DNA of 64,000 nucleotides from Gnetum montanum (GCA_015680685.1 MNCI01008651.1:125097-189096), one strand, 5' to 3'; positions 33,815 to 45,475 are shown, numbered from the stretch's first letter. Made by a program: numbers and translations. The notes: generated from the sequence alone by a model not told the origin.

Positions 33815-36800
33815 GATGAAGCACGTAAAATTTTCATCAATTAATTACAACATGTTCTGCAACCAAATAGAAAAACCTATAGAAAACTAATATGGAAGTT
33901 TGTTTATGTATAAGAACAATTATTTATCTATCTGCAGAACGTGAAAACTCCTTGAAGCATGGTAGACTATTATCATTTAACGTGAAAACTAAAGTATATG
34001 TATAGAATCTTCTTTTATTTGTTAAAATTTTATAATTAAAAATACATGTATATATGAAAACTTGCCCTAAAGTATTCAATTTAAATTCATTCTGACTATG
34101 TTTTTTACCTGCCACAAAAAGTTGACATTGCTTTTGCATGTGCCAGTGCTTCTTGCTTATCTGCAATTTGACACAGGAGCATGTCATCACGTTTGAAGTT
34201 GAAATAAAATAAGACTTGAAATTTTCTAACATGACAACAAAATATGAATAGTCAACTTCAAGAAACAACCCATATACTTTGAGAAAATAAGCCTGCTTGC
34301 TAACATACTAATAAATCCATGGAGATTGATTTGATAAAAGCAACCCAAAATGGTGCTGACCAATAGGCAGAGATTATTTATGATGAATTAGTTACATAAG
34401 AATCCAGGAATGCAACATTAAAAATAAATCTGAAACCTGCACTGAAAAAATTGATGAGAAGCTAATAATTATTAAATAATAAAGAATATAACCATTAACA
34501 TAGGATTCTTAAATAACTATAAAATTTTTGCATTGAAATATTAAATCATTGAAGAACCATAACATAGGATTATAAACAAGGAAGACAGAAAATATAAATA
34601 GAAATTACTAACAGATTATATTCCCTCAGATTTTTAAAGTACACCCAAAATATAATTCATTTTTGCATGCTGACACGTGTAAAAAAAAGTAAAAAGTCAT
34701 GAAATTCTAGAAACTAGTTATCAGGAAGTTTGCATTACGGCAACTGACAACAAGTACTTGGTCCTTTCTGAAAACATTCTGCTAATGTCCTCAATTCCCC
34801 ATACTGCAAAAGAATTCTTGAAAATTCTTCCTTTAACAAGATTATCCATGTCCAGATCAAATTTTTAATAATATTTTCTTCTTCCTCACTCAGTTTCATC
34901 ATCTCCACCGTTTGAAATGAAATAGAAATTGCCATAAAAATTGGAATCTCAGTAGTACGCACTCTATTCCAGATAACTATGTCCTTAGGGTCTAGAGGAC
35001 TTGTAACCTGTATGCTATCATTTGCAGGCACAACATGCTTTCCATCCTCCGAATCAATTCCATGTGAAGGGAATAAGGATGTGCCATAGTCACCAGGATC
35101 TGTGATCCCATAATCTACTGAATTGTGCTCTATATATGCATATGTATGAATAATATCGTATTTCTATTGTTATTCTCAAGCCCAATGTTAATGGTTTAAG
35201 GCATTAAAATTCTTGTTAATTTTCTTATTTAAAAATTCAAAGCAAAGAAGAACAACAATGGAAAGTCACCTCCAAAACCTAACTTGGTCTTATCTACGTT
35301 ACAGATAACTTCAAGCAACGATGTTACATTCTAGACATGCCCTAATGCATAAGCAGGCTTCAGGAATAACCTAACTGAACCAGAGTCAACCATTGCAATT
35401 AAGAATTATATTCATATTAAATCAGGTGTTACACTTGAATTCATTTCAACTTGTTCTCTATGCTTTAATTCATGTATGCATAGCTGAACTGCCTAACTGT
35501 TTTACGCTACTTTTTAAGTTTGATGTTGCAATAGGCCATAAACAAATGTACATAAGAGATGCTCAAATATTTGTACTTTATTTTTAATTTATTGTCATGT
35601 CTTATTCATATATTTGAATAGTGTAATGAGGAACATTCTGAATGAGAGCATATGGATATGCAACGTTGAAATGACTTGCCTATAGTAAGAATTGCTTTAT
35701 CCCAATCATTTACTCTGATCCAATATCCTTTCCCACTGGGGTCCTGTCATTGTAAAGAGAAAAATATCAGTTTTGTTTGGCATGATAAACTACTGAAATG
35801 TTTTGGCATTTGGCATTTGAATTAAGTGACATGCATAGAAAAATTCTCTATTTTGGCTTTCAAAGCAACAGTTATCTTACTTTTTCAAATGCATAATCTT
35901 TCATTCTCTCACAAAGTCCATCAAGAAGTTCAACAACCCTGAGTTCACTAACTCTGTGAATATGCAAAAAAAATGCTTTATCAATATCAATTTCAAAAAC
36001 AAGTTTGCATTACCAAAATAATAATCATCATCATCATCAGCATCCTAGCCTTGTTCCAACAAAATGGGTTGGCTACATGAGTTCTTTTGCACCATTCTCC
36101 TCTATGAAGAGCTAGATCTTTAGTTATTTGCAATTTCTTCAGATAATCTTCAGTTATCAAAATAAAGTTATATAATAACAGATAATAGACATGAGCATAA
36201 AATATCATAACAGACTATCCATATCATTATTTTCAACATCATAACCTATTCATATAACCTAAATGAGATGTGAAAGACAGCATGGAAAATAGCAGTTATC
36301 ATAAATTCTGAACACAAAAGCTTTGATTGAACTAGATGATTAGACATTAAGCAAGAATGCTTCAGAAATCCTATCAACTCCTAAAATCTGTTTAAAACCC
36401 ATCTTTACATAGGTATATCCAAGATATTAGAACAGTCATTTTATAAAGCCATAGTACATCTGAAGCATAGCTTCAAATTTTTGTCACTGTGTGCAAAGTA
36501 TGCACAGGTATAAAGTATATTTCCTGCATTTTAGTGAAAATGATAGTTATCAAATTACAATAAACTATATTGTATTTAGTATATAGCATAATAAAAATCT
36601 ATATGCCTTTCACATAGCAAAACAAATAATGGTAAGCACTCATGGAAAATAATATCAAAGAGAGCTTCACAATTGATATTTTTATTGAAAATGTAAACAG
36701 AAATAAAATCACCAGTTGAAATTCACAGTATAAGTTACCTGTAATCAATTAATTTCCCCTCTCGTTTCCCTGTGGAATCTAAACGATGTCGCATATCCAA

Positions 36801-39800
36801 GTGATTTCTAGGCTTTTCCTAAAAACCAGACAGGTGAATCATTAATCAATGTTTGCTACTAATTTTTTAAGAATCTTACTAGTAGCAGAATGTTAAATTG
36901 AAAAAGGCCTATTATTTTCCTTTAGCGGAGTGTTATGGGTAGATAAAGGTACTTGATTAAAAATATATATATAAGGCCCTTTCATTAATAAGATATATAA
37001 GCATTCTATTTCATAATAAACTATATGTAAAAAGGACTAAGAAGCCATTGCAGAAGTTTTATAGCATTTGTAAATGAGAAAATCAAACATTAGCAGAAAA
37101 ATTAAATTACAACACCTCCAACAGCAAGTGTCCTAATCACAACATTCTGTTCCATGATGACAAACAAGTCATCGCAATCTTCTTTAATAACAAGTTCACA
37201 AAAATGATTCAGCTACAAAGTTTCTTACCCAATATACATATTCCTTAGACAAATTTGGACAAATTTATCTGCCAAAACAATTTGATGATGAAAAATTTTC
37301 AGCTTTCAAATGTTTGGGAGTTGTATTCTTGAATTTTTTATGTTTTATTTAACAAATTTAATTGGATGAAAAAAAAACGTGTGCAACTGCATTCAATCAT
37401 ATTGTAACACCAGATCAAACTTTTAAAAGGTATCAGAACTTCATTAGTGTACGAATCCATGCAGTCAGGATCTCCTATCCATACAGGCTAAGAGCATATC
37501 TATATAGACTTAGGTATCATTTAACGATACCTAAATAAGTTAATGACATATAATACCACATTTTGTGGCTAAAAACGTTACCATTCACATTTAAGAAAAA
37601 TTTGAACCTGTGACCTTATAACATTTTAAATCAAGCATACTGTCCAACAGTTGAAGAAGGTGGTTAATGAAGGCGATCCAAGACTTGATAAAGATGCAGG
37701 TTTTTGAAATACATAGAACCTTCCAATAGTTTTATTTTGATTAAGCTGCAACGACTGATAGAATTCTTTTGGTTCTAATTTTAAAGCTTAAAAAGTAGCA
37801 TGGTTTGACTCAGCATTCAATCCTGTTTTAAATCTTTCATTTTCGTTCTTCTATTCTGAGATATCTTTTACCATCCAGGCAGAAATATAACAAGATTAAA
37901 ATAATAAGAGGAAGAAATTGAACTGCTTCGGTTCATTGATTGTTATGTATAATAGCCCCTCATCACCGGTGACAACGACCCTTCCATACAGCATTACAAA
38001 CATTCCAAAATTTTACATTTTTGCAAGATAACTTTAATTGCCCCTTTTTTCTATATATCTGTACATGTAACACATTATGCAAGAGTGCAACTGGGAACAC
38101 TCTTGCAGTAGAATTGTCACAATATTTGAAAATAAAAAGTTACCACCAATCATATGGTTATCTATATGTAAAATTGCAAATGTGAGAAATATAACTTAAA
38201 AAGAGAAATATATATCAAGAATAATCATACTAAATGTAAATTGAACATGTGAGATTGTGTATACATTTAGTTCCATAGTACTCACATTGGAAAGGGCAGT
38301 CTCCAGCTCAACCTGCACATATAGAATTGAGGTTTATTAGATAGCTTTCTATAAAGAATAATTCAACCTTAAAACTACTATATTATTACATGGAAATAAT
38401 TAATAATTAAAACTACAGTCTGAAATCAATATTCCTCAGTTATTGTTAATAGAATGACACCACAGCCAATGGGTAACATATTCTGCATAAAATTCAAAAA
38501 CTTAAGAAACAAAAAAATGAAAAAATTCCAAGTACAATGCAAAGATCCAAAGATACAATCATTATATTCAAACAAAAATTAAAACGAACAAAACAAAAAG
38601 AAGTGCAATGTTGTAATTTCATATTAAATGAATAACGTAATATTTTTGTAAAGTTTCCTCTCTTTTTTTCTTTTTTTTTTTGGTTTGGAAACTTCAACCC
38701 GAGTGAAGAGAATTGAAATAAGCATATTAGGGTTTGCAATGCATGATGTCAACAATCACATCAATGGAGCAAATATCAACTCCAAGAATTACAATCAGAA
38801 AATAACAATAGTCATCGTAAAAATGCTGGCAGAAGCAGAAGGGAAGTCTACGGTGTTAACTTACATGCTCAAGTTGGTTCACTACAAGTTAGCTATAAAT
38901 TAGCTGACCATGAAATATCTTGATATTCAAACTATAAACAATGATCCAACACTAATGAGGTAAAAGTCTAGAATGATAAAGAATAAAAATTGGAATAAAA
39001 GATGTAGAAGTACTAACAGTTAACAAAGAAATGATGAAACGAAAGTAGAACAAAGAAAATTTCAAAAACTAACCAAGAAATTTACCAGAAACAAATTAAT
39101 ACCCAACAACAGAATACAATACAGCAGTTTGCACAGTCTAGGTTAGAAAAGTGACATGAACTTTGGCTAAAAGAACCAACCACAAGGAATCATAATACTG
39201 GGGCACAAAAGGACATAAACGGATGAAGAAATGGATTATGTTGGGAAAAGAAAATAATCCAAAGAATAAATTTTGCAAGTAAAATATGATTCATGTATTT
39301 TTTTTATTCACTTAAAGGCTATTGCAATTTTAGAACTGTTATAATTACAAAACCTGCATTACCATCAGTACGTTGATTTGCTTTTGTCTTTTCTTCAAAT
39401 ACATAAATTCATTCAAGTTTCTAAACATGCTAGTCATTAAACGAAATAATCTGTATTTGCAACTTTTAAGCAAGCTAGATAGGGCTATGATCTTTATTTG
39501 GCATTAAGGTATATTTCTATTCAAACATGTTCCCCTATTCAGAAAGGCTTCTAACGATCAAGATGTACGAAAGCACTATCATGTAATAAAAAATAAAAGA
39601 ACAATCAATCAATAAATCAATTTTTTAGACTCCTGCTTACTAATTAACATCTTGATGTCATACATTGTAAACAAAAAATCTTGATATACTCACATCAGTT
39701 TAAAAAGCTAGAGAGACAACATTTCAAGGAGAAAGAAACTTATGGAAAGATACTTGAACTGAAAGTACTTTGAAGGCTACAGATCAATTGTGACAACAGA

Positions 39801-39977
39801 GCTTAAATTCTCTGAAATTATTAAAGATCCAATAAAACGATTGGATGAGTAATAAAAACTTACAGCCACGGCCTTACAAGCCAAGCATTTGTCATCAATG
39901 GCAGAAACGCGGAATACCGTGCATGTCAATAAAATAATCAATGTGGCCAAACATTTTGTTAAGCTGCAAGCTACCAT
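30933..39977 (-). CDS. Canopy-family (DUF3456) ER protein, nine exons
   Basis: Complete gene; exons on the minus strand are 39864-39977, 38286-38312, 36739-36818, 35881-35953, 35680-35743, 34109-34160, 31586-31610, 31152-31243 and 30933-30990. They total 585 nt (194 residues plus stop), with every phase matching. Residues 1-26 are a signal peptide (CLATLIILLTCTVFRVSA); the mature part begins IDDKCLACKAVA. Family landmarks follow: EKPRNHLDMRHRLDSTGKRE, VSELRVVELLDGLCERMKDY, WIRVNDWDKAILT, MSTFCGRLLE, VLCRELSGFC. The six Cys of this saposin-like fold (CxxC, then four more) are present. The end is DDSEL. Canopy proteins are ER-lumen helpers of membrane-protein folding in animals; the plant role is little known. 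Introns are GT-AG except intron 5 (GC-AG). Splice sites were chosen by eye. Confidence 0.93.
32104..32290 (+). repeat. tRNA-like SINE debris in canopy intron 6
   Basis: GGAGTGATGGCAATG followed by ACATGGGTTTGAGCCTAGGT and CAGCCACTC resembles the A and B boxes of a tRNA-derived SINE. The B-box part recurs 54 bp later (ACATGAGTTTGAACCTAGTG, CATGCCACTC), a partial tandem duplication. Different family from SINE copies 1-3. Confidence 0.4.
33738..33813 (-). repeat. 76-nt T homopolymer in canopy intron 6
   Basis: An uninterrupted run of 76 T, preceded by T/C-rich sequence from 33720. On the gene's strand it is poly(A), which could be a retroposon tail, but no retroposon body is recognised upstream on that strand. 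Its length may be inexact in the assembly. Confidence 0.7.
34735..35130 (-). other. Unexplained open coding-like fragment in canopy intron 5
   Basis: About 130 codons without a stop on the minus strand, in sequence where stops are otherwise frequent. It starts near YGITDPGDYGTSLFPSHGID and includes SPLDPKDIVIWNRVRT and MMKLSEEEENIIKNL. It does not belong to the canopy protein, because exons 5 and 6 join cleanly across it. No family is recognised. It could be a captured exon of another gene, a retrogene piece or chance. Confidence 0.4.
35672..35687 (-). other. GC-AG intron donor after canopy exon 5
   Basis: Exon 5 ends CTTACTATAG and the intron begins GCAAGTCATT. AG|GCAAGT is the usual strong context of GC donors. 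Joining to the acceptor TTGCAG at 34161-34166 restores the codon GAT and the family sequence DKQEA, and no nearby GT keeps both frame and family sequence. Confidence 0.8.
36014..36160 (-). repeat. RTE-type LINE 3' tail in canopy intron 3
   Basis: Minus strand reads CATGTAGCCAACCCATTTTG, TTGGAACAAGGCTAGGATG, then (CTGATGATGATGATGATTATTATT). The words 'CATGTAGCC-ACCC', 'GTTGG-A-AAGGCT' and a short-repeat tail are the typical 3' end of plant RTE-type LINEs and SINEs that borrow it. A related piece (TTGTTGGAACAAGGCTAGGG) lies at 32028 on the plus strand. Confidence 0.55.
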
Positions 39978-40560
39978 AGTGACTTGTTGCCAAACAAAAA
40001 ACAGAAAAGCCCGAGCAGCAGTTTATCAATTTGAATCTTCTGATGCGGGATCCGCAAAGCCAATGGCAGATCGACAGAACAACTACGTCGTAGAGTTTGC
40101 TGCTACTCAGTTTTCTGCACTAAGTTTCGTTTTAAAACGCCGTCGGTCAATGCTTATTTTCATTCTACACTAACTTTTTTTTTGAAACGATGATAATAAT
40201 CTTCCCCCTCCGTAATCAATGTTCATTTTATGTTTTCTTTGAAAAATGTCCCGTCAGGAGGCACATTGTACCGTGGAAAAAAAACAAGTTGAATGTTCTC
40301 CGGTTCCGAGCAGTTGATTTACTCAAATTTTTCCATATGAGAATGACCGACCACGTGACAAAGAGACGCAGGCTTTCCCTTTTTTCTCAACCAAAGCTTC
40401 TTTGTCATCTCTTTTTGGTTTTGAGTATGGCGGTGTCCAACCTTTTTTTTATTTTTAATTTTATCAAAAACCATCCGGGGATTATTAAGGAGCAATTGGC
40501 TTTTTAACCACTAAAGCGTAGGATTACGTTGGGTAGGTTGTCATTTCATTACTGAAATTT
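39978..40560 (-). promoter_or_regulatory. Canopy 5' UTR and promoter region, with a G-box
   Basis: Relatively unique, less AT-rich DNA between the canopy start codon and the LINE H 3' end. A CACGTG G-box sits at 40352-40357 (CCACGTGACA on the plus strand), 375 nt upstream of the ATG. G-box-like sites bind bZIP and bHLH factors, including ER-stress bZIPs, which would suit an ER protein; this is inference. GTTTTAAAAC near 40131-40140 is a weak TATA candidate. Confidence 0.4.
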
Positions 40561-41077
40561 CCCTAGTATTTTCTTTTTTAAATCCGTGAGGGACAATGCC
40601 TCATCCTTTTTCTATCTCAAAATAGAGGTTTTTCAGAATTCATCTTATCTTAGTTGAAACCCATGTAAATACCTATTACACCAATTCCAAAAGCTAAGCT
40701 ACAAGCAAGGGGACAACCAAAAAAACAATGGATGAATGTACCTTCCATGTTGTAGATAGGATATCTTGGGTCATTAACACCTGAATGAGAGGCTGAATAC
40801 CAAGAGGCAAACCTTAATGAATCAAATACCATAGAAAATGTCTAATCCTTTAAGGAGTAGGGGCATTCGATATCTTTAGAATTCACTGCTTCAATAACTA
40901 CGCATTGTGATTAACCTTTCAAAGATAATTGGAACTTGGCCAAATATTAGTATTAAAACTAATAAGATTTTACATAATCTTGGGCCAATATGAAAAAACA
41001 TTATGGCCATTAATCTAAGAAAAATCAAGAAAACTATTATGAGAATCTTGAAAAGCTATACTTCTATCCAAACTATT
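40561..41077 (-). pseudogene. LINE H, 3' end (zf-RVT)
   Basis: Last part of LINE H on the minus strand, continuing 56917 onward after removal of element B. Reading from 41077: SLDRSIAFQDSHNSFLDFS, then a zinc-binding zf-RVT segment with YPIYNMEGTFIHCFFGCPLA (about 40710-40770; the first two Cys are lost). The reading closes near a stop at 40655. An A-rich strand (TAAAAAAGAAAATA) at about 40567-40580 may be the eroded tail. The LINE therefore ends about 0.6 kb upstream of the canopy start codon. Confidence 0.65.
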
Positions 41078-41952
41078 TGATGAGTGGCAAGGTACCCTAC
41101 ACTCAACCATATGAATACGAGCATTCACGCACAATCTAATCGAACTTCGCAGACCGGCTAGTTGTGGTATCTAGATAGTTACTCGTTGATTACAATTTGC
41201 TTTCTTCCCACTTGGACTAGTATTTATGTTGTCACATATGGTTTAGTCCAGAGTGAGGTGTATGATGTGGTTCTAAACTAGTGCTACTTCTAGAGGCAAT
41301 GGAAAATAACTTTAATTGGACTAAGGAGGAGAGAGAGAGAGAATCTAACTATGAGAAAATAGGAGGAGAGAATCTAAGCTAGCCTATTTGCAATGAGTAT
41401 CTATTCCTTAATTATCCATACACATCTTGGACCTCGTGTACCACTACCACTGGGATTACCAAGTGCATGTCCTTGGTACGCTGCTAGGTTACCAAGTAGT
41501 CACACTTAAATGTTCGTGGTTAAGTCGTACTCATTCCGCGATTAATAATAGGGATAGGAAATGAGGGTGAGAGATATTAATTAAGAAAGCAATAAATAAT
41601 AATTAAACAACTAAAACTAAGTGAATGTTGCAATGATAAAGTAATCTCGATCTTTATTGTCAGTCATGTGCATGTCCAAGTACATCACACTCGAATAAAG
41701 GTGTCGTTCAATTACAATCATCACACTGCAGGCATGCACTAGGAGAAAGGGTTGAGAAGAACTAACAAATGACTGAAAAACTAACTGACTAAGAACTAAT
41801 TCCTAACTGACTTTCCCATGTGTCCACATGTGTATTTATAGGTCCACACAGGAGTCATGATATCGTGTATCTGATATTATTATTTAGGTCACAATATTGC
41901 ATACCCGATATCGTGGATCCGATATCGGAGCCTGACAAATCATGGTTCATCA
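41078..41952 (-). repeat. Element B 3' LTR
   Basis: 875 bp, from TGATGAGTGGC at the left to GGTTCATCA at the right. On the minus strand the U3 start holds GATATC palindromes (41921-41926, 41907-41912, 41858-41863), followed by TATAAATACA (41831-41840). A short GA run is at about 41331-41341. Confidence 0.85.
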
Positions 41953-42079
41953 TACCCCCACGACTGAATGAAAACTCATCCTCGAGTTAAAAAAAATGAG
42001 AACAAGCCCAATTAATTACATAGTGAATAGGTATGGGATTATTGACTGACTTGGAATTTATTCATGCCGTAGCGGGGAA
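41953..42079 (-). other. Element B polypurine tract region
   Basis: On the minus strand CAGTCGTGGGGGTA (41953-41966) precedes the 3' LTR, preceded by GAGGATGAGTTTTCATT. It is the same arrangement as in element A. Confidence 0.7.
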
Positions 42080-44895
42080 TTGAATACAACAAAATTGGGA
42101 CACGAACACAAAATTTCAATTACAAAATTTTATTGGAACTCATGTGGTTCTAGGTGGCGGTGGCTCCTCCATGAGTCGCTTCCCCTTGTCTTGTGCTCCA
42201 GGTTTTGGGATCTGGTGGCTCTGAAGGAGTGCTTGGAGCTTTTCCTCTTCAGTTCAGGGGTCCTATGCCATCCACGTTGATGCTTCAATGTTTGATGGAG
42301 TCGGCACTTCCCATGGACACAGTAGTTGCAAGAACATCTGATTTGCCTTGACATACCAGGCCACAAATAGCCGTCGTTTCTCCTTGTAGGCTTTGACTTT
42401 ATCCTTGTAGTCCTTGTAATTTGTAAGCCATCAAGCCAAGTCTGCTGCGACATCTTTTTGCCCTTGGTAGCTGGCCTTAACCACCTCTAACTTAGAATTT
42501 GCAACTTCTAGCCTTTGCAATGTTTTCTTGCACTTCACCAATTCAGTTTTATATTTGGCATATGTGGTAGTTACCTGCTTCTCCAGCTCTATTTTCAAGT
42601 GTCCTGCTATTAACATGGCTAAATTAGCATACCGCAGGTTTGCCAATTCCATGTACTCTGTAAGATCTTGTACATGTAGGTCTCGACTTTTTAGCTCGCC
42701 AATCAGTGTGTTGAGCATTGAAGGTGTTAATGTGGGCCTTGGCCATATGGATTTCTTTTTCGATGACTTGCTTGTACATCCCCACTTGGTCTCTGAAGTG
42801 TTCTTTTAACTTTTCATGTTGCTTGGCCTCATTTTGCCATGTGCTTATTTCAATGGTTGTCTTCTCACAGATTGTATGTACCTCCTCCATTGAGAGGGTT
42901 CAATTCTCTCTGGCCAAGCGATTCATGTCCTAGTTGACCCTAACTAATTGTTCTCGTAGCTGCTAAAAATTTTCTTCGAAGAACATTCTTTTGTTTCTCC
43001 ATAGTGGTCAACCAAAGATTGTCTGTGACAAGCTATTTATTCTCTTCTTGTAAGACCTTGAGTGCTTTGGTATGCGTGTATGTTTGCACTTGTGCCTTGG
43101 AAGCATCCCAATCAGCCTTCTCTTTATCCTCTACCACCTTTTTTTTATCTGTCAATAATTTATTGAGTTTCTCAGTTTTGAAAGATTCTAGTTGGTTTGC
43201 GGGAATGAATTGAGATGGGTTCCGCTATGCAACTTGTAGGGCAATGAGCTTCTCTTGGAGTCTTTCCAACTCCACCTCTGCATGCTCAGCCTTGATCTTT
43301 GCCATGACCAACTTCCCCTTAGTGGAGATGAGTTCTGATTGAGTTGCTATGACATCTTGCGAGATGTCAAACAAGGACATTTTTACTTATCTTGCCTGCA
43401 ACAACTAATCAAGGACATCCTCATGCTCCGTAGGAGTCATTGAGGGACCGGCCAGAGTTTGAGCATCATGTGCTCTTGTGAAATCTGCCAGTGGCACAAT
43501 AGGGATATTGAAGGACTTTTTGATGTGATCTGTGACCACTTCTATGGCTTCCACTACATCTTGGTGCTGCATGACCACTACTGTGGTCCCTTCACCGGTT
43601 TCTAATTGCACTTGGAAAGATGTAGCATTCCTTGAAATCTGTTGTGACCAATGTGTCTCCCCTCCTCCTATTTGAATGGACACCTTGCCCTGTGTGTGAT
43701 CTATAGAAACGATGGACCATACAGCATCATTGATGACTCGAAAGAAATTGGCATCATCACAACTTCCTCAACTGACCGTCTCAGCGATGGCCCTGAGATG
43801 GCTCATCAATGGTTGATAATCCTATGGCGGTGGTGGTAGTTGGTCTCGCTGGCTCGTGTTGGGCCTTGCTTCTCATTGTTGAATGGGCCCTGTGCTTGGG
43901 AGTTGGCTAGGCCCTGCAGTTTGAGTTACAGTGAGCCCCACCATCTATTCTTGTTCTGGCTCTAGTGTCTCACCAACATTTTTCCTTGGGGCTGGTGGCT
44001 TTAGCAATTCATCGAATGAAGCATTTTGGGCCTTTTTGGGGACGTCATTAGTATACCCCAGAATTCTAGCATGTTTGCATAGCTTCCTAATGAGACATGA
44101 GAAGGGCAATGCAAACTTCCCTATCTTGCGTTCCTCAAACCTCCTTAGAATCTCCATAAGGTATAAGTGGGGTAGGTTAGCATTAACCTTGCCCATCAAT
44201 ATAGTGCTTCCTCTGGCCACATACGTGGAGATTCTATTCAATCCTTTCGTGGGGAAGATGTGATAAATACCAATCTTGAAATACATTCTTTCTTTCAGCA
44301 TTAATTCTCCATATGTCTTGTCTTCCTTGCCATATGCCCTTTTCAACCAAATTTTTCGTGCATCAGCATCAGAGTGAGTGGGCAGGTGAGCAAATTTTGG
44401 ACTTGTATTCGAAAGATTCAACACTTCCAAAATGGCCTTGGTGGAAAAATCTATAGACACACCACCAATGTCAACTGTGGTAGCTTCTTCTTTGTTGTGC
44501 CAAAATTGGTATGTTTCTCATAAGTACCAGGCACGACTTTTAGAGAGGATAGGCCATAATGGGGACCCTTTAAGTTGGTCCCTAACAACTTCAGGGACTA
44601 ACTCCGCGAAAGGTCCAAAGTTTAGTTCCATGATCACAGCTACTGATGTGGACCTTTCATGGATTTCTTGCACACATTCCAAGGACAACGTGAGATGTTA
44701 TCCTTGTTCAAGCGCTTCAACCACTCCTCCTTATGCCTGTCCCGATTGCACAGTAATAGGAAGCTCTTGATGAATGCTGAATGATTGTGCCTCTTGCTCT
44801 GCACGTTCCTCGGGAGACACTTGGTCTCTGCCTCTTCTTGGTCATTTGAACACACCTTGGGAGGGTCCTCCTTGTTGTCCACGTTTAGGGGCCAT
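42080..44895 (-). pseudogene. Element B ORF3 with long coiled coil
   Basis: The longest transposon gene here, about 900 codons with shifts and stops. It starts MAPKRGQQGGPSQGVF at 44895. With four stops it stays in one frame for 145 codons and runs into an open 171-codon piece (43945-44460) with IDFSTKAILEVLNLSN and LILMGKVNANLPHLYL-type sequence. This resembles the 'putative plant transposon protein' domain of extra ORFs in Athila-like elements. After a Pro-rich linker come long heptad-rich stretches (ERLQEKLIALQVA near 43245; KLEVVKASYQGQKDV near 42480), then a tail with PPPPR near 42150. The same gene follows pol in element A. A structural or env-like role is possible but unproven. Confidence 0.65.
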
Positions 44896-45394
44896 CTGCA
44901 ATGACATGGGGCCAATTATTAGTAAGGTTGCTTACAAATTTTGATTTATACCTTACTTTTTACCTTTAATGGGTTTGTTTCTTGTTTCGTGTGATTTAGA
45001 GTTAGGAAATTTTATGGAAATGTCCCCTAAAAGTTTGATCTTAGGCCCAATTTGATTAGGTGGCTTCAAAATTTAACTCTCCTGGTATGGGTGAAGAGAT
45101 AAAATTGATTTTGGCAACATGTTTAATGTTTTGATGGTCAATTACCCTTTATAGTATCCTTTAGGCGATGATGAATTTCAGAAAATTTATGCACAACTGA
45201 GAATGTACCCATTCCCCACAACTAAGCTTAACACTCTGAGGTCAGATAGGTTCAATCGAAATGGAAATCGGAGTGCTAGCAATTAAGTTAGGGTTGTTGG
45301 ATGAGAGGCGCGTAAGTTAGCAAGTTCGTGGAGAAAATTTGAAAAACTCCCCCCATGTGAACAGTTCAAAATGATGTTGATGTGTGTGGGGGGT

Positions 45395-45475
45395 CCATAT
45401 ATATAGTTTTTGTTGACATGATATCATGTACCTGATAGCGTGGCCCCGATATCACACCCAACTTGATATCGGATA
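45395..45475 (-). promoter_or_regulatory. Internal U3-like promoter upstream of element B ORF3
   Basis: On the minus strand GATATC palindromes at 45465-45470, 45448-45453 and 45420-45425 (with a GATAGC-like word between) are followed by CTATATATATGG (45396-45407). ORF3's ATG lies about 500 nt further. The LTR of the same element has the same order: GATATC array, GATATCATG, then TATA box. The segment lies in the internal region, far from either LTR. Activity is inferred. Confidence 0.5.

Noticed and set aside
33634-33840. 68-residue poly-lysine reading frame
   Set aside because: It is the translation of the T homopolymer at 33738-33813 on the other strand.
37560-37650. Another SINE on the minus strand in canopy intron 2
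   Set aside because: A B-box-like CAGGTTCAAATTTT is visible, but no convincing A-box, tail or flanking duplication; too weak to list.
40190-40507. 105-residue plus-strand reading frame upstream of the canopy gene
   Set aside because: No recognisable domain; lies in the presumed promoter region of the opposite-strand gene and has no supporting splice or start features.
42130-42453. 107-residue reading frame on the minus strand in element B
   Set aside because: Another frame over the same bases continues ORF3 (coiled coil, then PPPPR tail) with only a few stops; this one is its shadow.
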